Assembly (NCBI GenBank): GCA_029243025.1
Contig: JAQWSU010000029.1
Span: 1 to 64,000, forward strand
Direction of reading: 5' to 3'
Length of the DNA stretch: 64,000 nucleotides
Source of the DNA: Pirellulaceae bacterium
Lineage (GTDB): Bacteria; Planctomycetota; Planctomycetia; Pirellulales; Pirellulaceae
Of this stretch, positions 43,266 to 55,200 are shown in pieces. Position numbers and translations under genes: made by a program. Position 1 is the first letter of the stretch. Every line of letters starts with the position of its first letter. The notes under the pieces are model-generated. The model ran no database searches. It saw nothing but the letters and a program-made list of their open reading frames with translations, and was not told the origin of the DNA.

Positions 43266-46200
43266 ATGGCTTTTGGGTCCTCTAGGTACTCAGCGAAGCG
43301 CACGCGTTTAAATAAGAAAAAAAAGCCTTCTGTCCGAAGCGGTCAAGTGAATTCTTGCCGGAACACGGCGATGGAGGCTCTCGAGCCCCGCGCAATGCTT
43401 GCGCAGTTGGTCGGCATTCAGCCGAACGCGGGGGAACTCTTGGAAACCGGTCAAGTTCTGAACGTGGCACCAACTTCGCTCACGTTTCGCTTTGACGAAT
43501 CGGCACCGGCACTCGATCCGGAGACGATCCCGGATGAGATCCGCATCATGCGTGCGGGTCTCGATGGAGATCTCGACGACGGCGACAATATCTTGGTGAT
43601 GCCGGGTTACGTTGGCTTGGGGCAGTCTTCGGCGGAGGCGGTTGTCCGTTTCGCCGAGACGTTGCCAGATGATCTCTATCGAATTGATGCTTATGGCGAG
43701 AAGCTTGACTTCGAGCTTGATTTGGGAGCTCAAATTGTTGCCGTTGTGCCCCAGCCGCTCACGCGAATCGGCAATCAGCTCCAACAGGCACGCGATCAAA
43801 TTGTGGTCTATTTCAACGAAGATCGGCTTGATGCCAATTCGGCACAAGATCCTCGTTTCTATCAACTGATTTTTACGAGCGACACGGTGACAAACACCGA
43901 TGACGGGCCGGCCCATCATCCTACGACGGTGCAATACAACCCGAACGAGCATCGTGCGACGTTGACCTTTGAGGCACCCTTGGATGAACTTTCCACAGGG
44001 CCGGGCACTTATCGCTTACGCATCGGCACGGACGAGCAAGCGCCGGTAGCGCCTGTCAACGTCGATATGCCGGTGGACCCAGGTTCCAGCTTTGACACGG
44101 CGACGGACGTCGGTGCGTTAGAAGTTAGTCAAATCATTTCGAGTCGCATCGAAGACCTGGAAAATTTTCCGCTGGAGTATCCCGGCGGCAACGATGATCC
44201 TGGTCATCGCGACCTACCAGTCGAATCTGAGAATCAACACATTGACGATACGGTCTCCCTGGACGGCAGCGAGCGAATTCCCACGACGGATGAGCAGACC
44301 GGCGTGTCTACGATCGGGTATGTCTTTCGAGATGTGTATGGCTCCGATCCATTTGGCGTGCCGCTAAGAAATCTGATCACCGATGCCCAACGTCACCGAA
44401 CCCGGGAAATCTTCGAGCTCTATGGCCAGTACATTGGCGCCCAATTCTTCGAAGCGGACGAGGCTGCTCTGGAAGATTTGGCCAATTCCCGAGTGACGTT
44501 CTTCAGCATCGCTACGGGCGACCTACGAGCGATCAGTCCCACGATTTCTACCGGACCGGGTGGGGTAATTGGCCTTGCCGGCGCTGTGCTCGATCCGGAG
44601 TTGGGCGCGATACCGACTGCCATCATGGACAACGCGGAAAGTTGGGACGATTCGTTTGGTGCAGATTGGTTCGAGACGGCGATGCATGAGATCGGCCATC
44701 TTTTAGGGCTCGGACATAGCTACGATCTGCCGCCCGGCACGATCATGGGAAATTATCAGGTACCCGGTTATGAGCCTGAACCGTTCTTTCCTGGGGATCA
44801 CGACATTGTTCACGCTCAGCACTTGTACCGGCCTGAGGTGCGTGACATTGATCTGTACCGCTTTGAGTTGGATGCCTCGGGATTGTTTACGGCTGAAACG
44901 TTTGCCGAACGGCAGCGCGAGGTCAGCTTGTTGGACACGGTCATTACGCTCTATCGTGAGGATGACGCGGGCAACCGTGAGTTGTTAGCAAGCAACGACA
45001 ACTATTACAGCAACGATTCGTTTGTGCAAATGTTGTTGCCTGGCGGTACTTACTATGTGGGTGTGAGTTCGACCGGTAATGACAATTACAATCCGGAAAT
45101 TGAAGGTACCGGGTTGGGTGGCCGCACCGAGGGCGACTACGAACTCCGGTTTGGTTTTCGACCCGATGTGGCAAATTCGATCGTTGATGCGACGGGTGTT
45201 CCGATTGACGGAAACTCGGACGGATTGCCGGGTGGAGTGAATAATTTCTGGTTCCGAGCGCAAACGCCTGAAAAAACACTCGTCGTTGATAAATCAGCCG
45301 CCGCGCGAGGGACAGGATCGCTGACCAATCCCTACAACAATATCGAAGTCGCTTTGTCTGCCGCCAGTTCTGGCGACATCGTGCGAATCGTTGCTAACGG
45401 CGGTGTCGATGGCAATGTGGGAACGATTGTTGACAACTACGCGTATGAGCTTGGTTTCGATCAGCTCAACCGTCCACTCGCCGATGGACACTCGATGGAT
45501 GTGCCGCAAGGCGTTACCGTGATGATTGACGAAGGCGCTATCTTCAAAATGCGACGGGCTCGAATTGGTGTTGGTAGCACCGCACCGAGTGTCGATCGAA
45601 GCGCCAGCGCCCTACAGATTTTGGGTACACCTAAGCACAGTGTGATAATCACTTCCATCAACGATGAAACGATTGGTATCGATAATGATCCTTTGACGAC
45701 GACGCCGAATCCTGGTGATTGGGGCGGGTTGGACTTCCGTCACGACGTGGACCGATCCGAGGGTCGATTTGAATATGAACAGGAGGGCATCTTCCTCGAC
45801 TACGTGAACCATGCTGATCTTCGCTACGGTGGTGGCGAGGTGGTGATCGAGTCGATTCAGCAGGTGGTGACGCCAATTCAAATGGTTGAGGCGCGTCCTA
45901 CCATTACATCAAACTCCATCTCCCGAAGTGCGGATGCGGCCATTTCAGCCGATCCGAACAGCTTCGAAGAAACGAATTTTCACGCGGCGGAATATCAACG
46001 CATTCCGTTCACATCCGACTACACGCGGATCGGTCCTGAAATCCATCGCAACCGTTTATTGGCAAACTCCATCAATGGAGTATTTGTTCGGATCCGCACG
46101 CCAGCCGGCAATGATTTGCGGTCCATGACTGTTTCCGGTCGATTCGACGATCCTGATGTGGTGCATGTCATCTCCGAGAACTTGGTGATTGAGGGATCGC

Positions 46201-49200
46201 CCGGAGGCCCGCTACAACGGGCTACACGCGCTCCGAGCGCGAATGATGTGGTCGTGACGCCGCTCGCAGATGGTAACCTAAGCAGCGGGTTCTATTCCTA
46301 CAAATTCACCTTTGTACGCAACGATGGGAGCGAGTCAGCACCCTCTGCTGCCACTGATCTCGTCGAAGTACTGGGACGAGGTGAGCAAGGTTCTTTGCAG
46401 TTATCTGATCTGCCGTTGAGTTTTGAGGCGGATGTGGTCTCACGCCGTATTTATCGAAGCGCGAGTAGTGGAGTCAGTCCATTCCGGCTGGTTGCAGAAA
46501 CTCCTCTTGCCACTTCCAGCGTGATCGACAGCGGATCTACCAACAGCGGTATGATGCTGAACGAACAGGGTCTGGATACGAGTGCCAGGTTGAACGCGCG
46601 TTTAGCGATCGATCCATCGGTGGTTGTCAAATTGGATGGTTCATACATCGATGCGTCGTTTGGGGCCCAACTGATTGCGGAAGGTCGCGATGGATTTCAG
46701 GTCGTGATGACATCGATTCTCGATGATCGATATGGAGCTGGTGGCACCTTTGATTCGTCCAATGATCGGGACGATAGTCAGCCGAATCCTGGAGATTGGG
46801 CGGGCATCTTTGTCGGGCATACCAGCGATGCCAGCATCGATTATGGAGTGGTGTCGTTTGGTGGTGGCGTGACCAAGGTGGAGGGAAGCTTTACCGCGTT
46901 CAATGCTTTAGAGATCCATCAAGCGACGGCACGTGTAACAAATTCGACCTTCGCTCAAAACGCGACAGGTGTCGGTGGCCAAGCCCCGGCCGATCGATTT
47001 GGTCGCGGTTTCAATAATTCGAGCACGGTGTTTGTTCGCGGTGCACAGCCCATCTTGGTCGATAACATCTTCCAAAATAACGATGGACCCGTGATTAGCA
47101 TTAACCCGGCCGCGTTGAATAACGAGTTGGTGACCGATCATGGACGCTCGACGGGAACCATTGATCTGATCGGCGACTTTGGTGACAACCAAGGTCCTCT
47201 TATTCGCGCCAATCGCATTGGTGATAACGCGATCAACGGCCTGGTCGTTCGTGGCGAGATTCTCAATACGCAAAGCGTTTGGGATGATACCGACATCGTC
47301 CATGTCGTCTTGGACGAAATTGTTTCACCCGATTTCCACACTCACGGTGGAATTCGGCTGGAAAGTAGCCCCACGGCGAGCTTGGTGATCAAGTTAGAAG
47401 GTGAGAATGCCGGTCTGACGGCCAATGGTCGTCCCTTGGATCAAGGCGATCGGATTGGCGGTCGCGTGCAGCTTGTTGGCCAGCCAGGTTCTCCGGTCGT
47501 CATGACTTCCTTGCGAGACGATTCGATTGGCGCCGGCTTCGATCCGGCCGGTCGAGTGCAAAATGACACCGATGGAAACGGGGCCGCATTTGGTCCTGGC
47601 AGCAGTTTGCCGACAGGCCCCGAGTCCAATAATGGCACGTTGATCGATAATGATGTGCCAACGGATGTGCCTGGATTCTTCCAGGCGAATCCGTCTGCCG
47701 GTGGTGCTCTGAACGCTACCGGAGTCACCGTTCAGACACAGACGGGAATCCTCCAGCAGCAAAATCTGATCGCTCAATTCACCAATTACGTCGATGTGGG
47801 ACGGAACGGTAGCGCCTTCAACTTGGGTACCACCAATGTCACGCTACCCCCGACGTTGGTTGCCGATGATGTTGTTGCGAGCACCGGTAACTTTACCGTT
47901 GGTACAGTTGATGATGAGCAAATCATCAATTGGCGAGTCGAAACACGGTTTGAAGATGGTGATCCAACCGTCTTCAATGATGTTAGCTTTAGCAGTGATG
48001 ACCCGCTCGGAAGTTTGCGCTTAATCAATTATTTGGACCCTGCCATTCTTGGCGGTGCCGGTGACATTCTCTTCACACGCGGATCGGCTGGTGAAAATGA
48101 GTTCCGGGCTTATACGGTCGACGACAACCAACGAGTTGGTTTTGGGCACGGCGGAGTGCTCGAGAATACTCCCGGAAACAATACGAATTTTGTCGGATGG
48201 GCATCTGATGTGGCAGCTGATTTGAACGCTGCCATTCAGGGTGCGGGTGCGGCTTATTCGCTCACTGGCAATATCGACACGCTCTCTCTTCCTGAGGTTG
48301 ACGATCCTGATCTCGGCAAGGTCTACGGTCCCGAGGATGTCACGACCGCTTTTGCTTGGGACATTCAGGGCAGTTCGTTAACGGCGAGTGCTACTTCGCT
48401 TGTTCAGTTGTTGCCTCGTAATCCTTCATCTTTTGCGGGTGATTGGCGTGGGATTTTACTGGATGAATACAGCCACGATCGAAATGTGGATGTCGCGACG
48501 GAGCGAGAATCGATCAACGCCGAGGCTCCGGGAATCAACGCCGTACCCGATACGGCTCAATTCCTGGGTCAATTAGCACCGTTTGAGAAGGGTGGCGACG
48601 ATAACCTGCGGCTCGGTTTTGAGGTGCATGGTTTTCTAAATGCCCCATCTGACGTTGACGTTTACAGTTTCCGAGCTGAGGGTGGAACGGAAGTCTGGGT
48701 CGATCTTGACCAGACGTCGACTTCGCTCGATTCCGTTGTTGAATTGATTGATGCCAACGGTCTCGTAGTGGCTCGGTCCGATGAAGGCTACAACGAGCAA
48801 ATTGGCGTGGACAGCCTGTTTGGTCCAGCACGGAGTATGGATCGTTCCGTGTTTGACAAAAAAGATCGATATACGGTCAATCTGCACGACGCCGGAATGC
48901 GAATTATCTTGCCGGGTTCGGAAGGCAATACGAGCACCTATCATGTGAGAGTTCGCAGCAGCAGTGATGATGTCGCGACAAATATTTCTGGAGGTATCAC
49001 TTCGGGCGCCTATCAATTGCAGATCCGCTTGCAACAGATGAACGAAGTGCCGGGTTCGACAGTGCAGTTTGCCGACATCCGTAATGCAGTCAATGCGATT
49101 CAGGTGTTTGGTCAACCGGCCCACTCGCCACTGTTGGGCGAAGTGACCGAAGTCGACCTCGACAACGACACGCGTGCAAGCGCTCAGCCAATCGGGAATA

Positions 49201-52200
49201 TTTTATCCTCCGATCGAGGTGCGGTGACGCTGGCGGGATCGATATCGAATGACACGGATCTCGACTGGTATGAGTTCGATGTTCAGCTTGAAGGCATTCA
49301 ACGGATCGATGGTGGTCCGAACAGCCCACCCGTTTATGCGGCCGTGACTTTTGATGTGGACTTTACCGACGGTTTGGCTCGACCAAATACCAAAATTCAC
49401 ATTTTCAATGACGGCGGCCAACTGGTTTACAGTAGTGATGATTCGAGTATCACGGATGATCGACCAGCAATCGCTGGCAGCGATGCGTTGACCGATTTGT
49501 CGGCGGGTAGCACCGGTTCGAAGGATCCTTATCTTGGAACTGTGGAGCTCCAAGAGGGAACCTACTACATGGCAGTTTCTACTGCCGCCTACTCCGTCGA
49601 CGCGCTGTCGCAAAACTCCTTGCTGCGAGCCGAACCGATCAACTCGCTCGTTCGCGTTGTCGAGGATCGTATCGGCTATTCAGGTGGATCGACCATTCCA
49701 GATGGGCCGCTTGTGCCAATCTTGTTCTCCGATGCTTTTGGACTGGTTCCGCCCGACGGCGTGGATTTGGTCGATGGGGAAACGTTTACCGTTACCGATC
49801 TAGATGGCGGTTCAGTGGTCTACGAATTCGACAATGATAATGCGGTTCGAGGACTCAATGTTCCGATTCCCTTCAGTGATGACGGGTTTTTCGCTGATAC
49901 TGCCGCCTCGCTGGTTGGCACGATAACGGATGCGATTGTTGCCAATGGACCTGCTGGCGTCACGATTGGAACAAATAGTTTTGCAACTCTGACGGAGGTC
50001 GTTTTGGAAGACGCCGCCGGAGTGAAGCAGATATCGGCTCCCGGTGAGTCCGAACCCAAGATGTACATCTCGACGCCGAGCATCGTGCCTTATGGATTGA
50101 GCGACATTACGGTCTTTGCCACGCAGGACTTCGGGTTAGATCGCAGTCGCCTGGTTGCGATTGACGCCTTCACCGGTGCCTTGGAAAACACGGTTGGTAC
50201 GTTTTCTGGGAACGTGGAAGATATTGCGATTAAACCCGATGGACGATTGTATGGCTTCACGGTTCCAGAGGAGGAAGTGACGGACGCGACTTCAGGGAAT
50301 TACCTCCAAATCGATCATCAGAGTCTTGCGACGACAGAATTAAGCACGGTCATTGGTGACGATGGAATTCAGACGTTTGCGGATGATCCAGCGGCTCCCG
50401 ATACGGTTCTGCAAACAGAAGATGGTGTTCAATTTCAGGGCGTTACCTTCGGGCAACTTGGTGATCCGCTACGTGGATTCGCGATTGGTAACCGGGGGCT
50501 TCGCCAGCCCCTGAACGTGGAAGGTCCCACAACCAACGTGCTCTATGAATTCAACGTTGATTCGGGGTTGGCCTTTAGTATTACGCCTCCTGATCCTGCG
50601 GATCGTGAAGATGACGCTCGCCTCGAGGGTGCTGGCACGCAGATCCGCGAACGAGGTCGTTTGGATACGACGACTGATCCGTTCGGTTTGGGTAATTCTG
50701 CGATTTTGACCAGTGAGGCAACCGAGATCAGTGCAGGAGGAGCGACCCTGGCTCGGATTACCGATGGTCTTCAGTTCACGCTCGACGATGGCACGGGCAA
50801 TCTGTTTGATTTCCAGTTTAACAGCGGTCCAGAAGTTCGTTACACCTATAGCCCTGCTAATGGTGTTTTTGTCAGAGATGGTGATACGTTCTTACTGGAC
50901 GGTACCGCTTTCGAATTCGAAACGGGTTCGGTGATTGTTGTGAATGCCCTCAATGGGAACGGTGTTTCCGATGGCGAAACAATCTCGATTACGGACAGTC
51001 AAGTTCCTGCCGTAACCCGCATCTTTGAGTTCGACGATGGGACCGGCGGTCCGATCGGAGCTGGACATGTGCGGATTGCATTCACTCAAAGCATGGACCA
51101 AGCATCGCTTGTTAATGCGATCATTTCCTCGATCAATGCTGTTGGGAATTACAACGTCGAAGCATCTCTGTTGCCGAATTCAAATCGAATCTCATTGACG
51201 GGTGAGTCCTCCAGTACCGGGGCAACCACATCGTCAACTGGGATTGTGATTCAAGGGACACCGGGGGGTGCGGCGAATCTCATCCCAACGGAAGAAAATG
51301 CTTCCTTTGCTGATTTTGGTGATGCGATTGCTACATCCGTGACCGATGCGAGCGTCGATGGCAATCGAATTAACTTCCCTGGTTTTGTCGTCGGAAGTTT
51401 CCCGCAGCTTGAAAATCGAGGTATTTTCCAGCCCAATGCGGCCGCCGGTGGAAGCGTGACGCCCGGGTTTATCGGTGTGGATTTTGGAGCGGCTGACACG
51501 CAAGTCGAGATTAGCAACCGGATCGCCTTAGCAGTCAACACGACAACACCCATGAACGCGACTGCAGCCGGTGCTTCAGTCACACTGGCCGCACCCGCAT
51601 TCGTTGAGTCGGTAGACTCACCGCTGCGGATTGGTGGAACGGCTCCAGGCGGCTTGTTCACCGGATTAGCGATGATCGGAGGACGGCTGTTTGGTGTCAC
51701 TGGACCGGATTTCTTCCCTGAATTCTTCGGTGGTTTAGGCGAAGGGGGTGGTTTATTTGAAATTCGAAGTCCGCTTTCTAACAACGCTGTGGCGGATTAC
51801 ATCGAATCCTCCACCGATTTATTGACTGGCGGCCGGAATGCGTTTGGAAATCCGACCGGCGGCCCAATCGCCTTTTCCGCGCTGCAGCCTGGTCCGAAGA
51901 ACATGGAGGATGGACGCTATGCTGAAATGCTGTTTGGGATGGACACCTTTGGGAATATGTACGCCTTCAATCTTGAAGGTGAACTGCAGCCTGTCTTCAT
52001 GAACAGTCAGACAAGTATCAACACGGGAGTGTTCAATCCCACTGGATTCTCGTTCGGTACCCTGGATATGAATCTGTGGCATGTCACGTCGGAACGCCGA
52101 GCAGACGGTGGGCACGGATTTGATGAGGCACCCGATGGCAGTCGTGAGGCGGAGAATCCGGATGCGAACAACAGTTTGCGATTTGGATTTGATAATCCGA

Positions 52201-55200
52201 ACGATCAACCTGGTATTTGGGCAGGTGTCGAAAACGATCCTGGAATCCGGGATTCCTACGATTTCCCCGGCGGTGCCAACGGCAGTGTGATCTCGAATTC
52301 GATCGATCTGAGTGATTATGATTTGACCGATCGTCCCGCACTTTACTTCAACTATTTGCTCAATACAGAAGCCGCCGAGGGCGATGTAGTTCCTCCTCCA
52401 TTCATGAGAGACTCCTTCCGTGTCTTCGTTTCAGACGATGATGGCGAATGGCAGCTGATCGCTACGAATAACAGTTTCCGCGGTGGTGACGATGCAGACG
52501 ATGAGTATGACTATGGCCCGTTTGCCGTCCAGGAGCTAATTGATAACGCGGGTTGGCAGCAAGCACGAATTGATCTTTCACCTTACGGCGGACATAAGAA
52601 CGTTCGGTTGCGATTTGACTTTTCCACCGCCGGATCGCTTGATATTGGCAATCCGCTCACTGGTGGTGACGAGGTCAGAGCAGTTGATTCGTCTGAGATC
52701 TTTGATGGTGATTCGCTGTCGGTGCAAGAATTGTTCGGCTTCAATTCCCAAACCTATGAATTCGACTTGGGTTATACCTTCAATACAATCTCCGGCGCAG
52801 GGCTCTCGGATGGCGAGACATTCACTCTGACGGATGGGATTAACCCACCGGTAACCTTTGAGTTGGATCTTGGCAACGGTGTGGCGGATGGCAATACACC
52901 GGTTGAGTTCTACCGAGGGATGTCGCCGATTGAGGTGGCTCGGTCGGTCGAGGATTCGATTCTGTTAGGCTTCGGCAAAGGGATTGAGCATCGGGATTTG
53001 TCGCAAGAACAAAACGATACCATCTCTCAGCCGATTCGCACATCCTTGATGTTTGGCTACCTGTTGAGCAGTGGCACCATCGGTGATAACCCAACCTTGT
53101 TTGGAAGCCGAGCGGGGCAGGATGTGGACATGCTCGAGATTCAACTGCAGGCTGGACAACAGGTCTTAATCGATCTGGATTCCACCGGCGACTTCTCCAC
53201 TAGTTTGACAGATTCCTACCTGCGACTGTTCGATTCCGAAGGAACTGAGGTTGCGGTAAGCGACAATGATGCAGCTCCTGGTGAGTCTTTGTTCACTTCG
53301 GATTCCTACATCGACTATACGTCGCTTGAGGCAGGTTCGTACTACATCGCCGTGAGTGGAAATGCGAATGTTTCGTACAATCCTTTCGTGACGGGAAGCG
53401 GTGTTTCCGGTGCGACGGGTGATTACGATCTTCAGGTACAATTGGTCGGTGGCGATTCACCTATCGAAACTTACCTCAGCGGTTCCCGACTCAATCTGCA
53501 AGGAGTTACAGGGATATCTCAGCCAGCCGGTGCGTCGCTCGTCGTGGACGGGGTTCCGGGTACCTCGGGTTTCCCCGTTCCCATCAATTTGGGAATGAGC
53601 GCGGATGAAGTTGCACTTGAATTGAGACGAGCCGTGGCGACTTCGAATGGTGGGGGTGACCCACTAAGTGTTCCAGGTTATCAAAACATCGTCCGACTTC
53701 ACGGCAGTTCGGTTGTCGATGCAGGTCCGCTCGGGTTGTCGGTAACCGGCTTCTTTGACTCAGAATTGTTCCCTGAATTCGAACTGAATGGTTTGGACGG
53801 CGATCGATTCGGGGCCTTCAATGCGTCGACGTTTCCGGATGGCGAAACCGACGGCGATTTCCCCGGTTTCTTACGGGGGCGTGACAATGCGTTTGAAGGT
53901 GTTTACATCGATGATCTCGTGATTGGCTTCCGCGAGCGGGGTGAAATGTACACCTCGGCCGATGGCAACGATGGCTTTACCCTTGTTGATCCGGTACCGG
54001 CGGAAGAGATTATTGTCGGTGACTACAGCATCGAAATGCGTTCATCACCGTTTTACGGTATCCGCGATTTCCAGCCGATTCCGACCTTGATCCTAACCCA
54101 ATCATTTGATCCGAGAGATCGCTTGGCCCCGGCCGTATCAATCAGATCACCTGGCGGATACGAAGTTGCGGATGGCATGAGCTTTGTGGTTGGTGATGGC
54201 ACATCCGATGTCATCCTCGAGTACAACGAGACTTCCTTGCGGAATGGTGTATCGCCCGGTCATCTGCCGGTTCCATTCACGGCTTTTGACTCTCCTGCCG
54301 TTATCGCAAATGCAATCACGACCGTGATCAACAGTATGCCGGTGCAAGCTGCGATTGACGTTCGAGCTGAATCACGTGAGGGTAGCAACCGCATCGATCT
54401 GTTCGGGAATCCCGTTATTCAGGCAGGAGCGAATGTGGTGGAAGGGCAGCTGCTCGAGTCTAACGATACCCTGGCCGACGCGATCGATTCCTTGATCCGT
54501 TCTGATGGGGCTCAGGGTTTCACCGCGATTGCTAAGATTGGTGACAATCCGGCAATCGGTGCTGGGCTCGATGTGGATCTGATCAAAGTTCAGCTTGTGG
54601 TGGGAGATCGAATTGCCATCGATCTTGATTCACTCGAAGTGCCCGTCGATACCGTCGTACGTCTGTTTGATGCGGACGGCACGCAACTGGCCTTTAGTGA
54701 CGACAACGTGGCACCTGGTGAGGTTGCATCTCGTGACGCCTACCTTGAGTACACGGCCACAATGGCTGGCGATTACTATGTGGGTGTGAGCGGATTCAGC
54801 AATATGAATTATGACCCCAATCTGATTGCTAGTGGCTTGAGTGGTGCGGTCGGACCCTATCGGATTGAGCTCGTGGTTGGGGGTGAAAAAGAGTCCGTGA
54901 AAGTGAATGCCGAAACCAATTTCGGTGATCGAAACATCAAACGAGATCAGGGACAATTAATCATCCATTCGACGAATATCACGAATTCGTCAGAATATGG
55001 AATCTGGCTTGATGCGGGGGCTCGCATTGAGCCTGGTAATTTTGCACATCAAGGCCCGCCGCGTCTCTTGTATGATGACAACTCGGAACAGCTGACCCGG
55101 GGTGCCGTAATCAAAAACAATGTGATCGCCTACAACGGTTTGGGAGCGATCTACTACAGCGGTGACGCGCAGCCCGCCGGTCAACCGGACGCCGCCGTAC

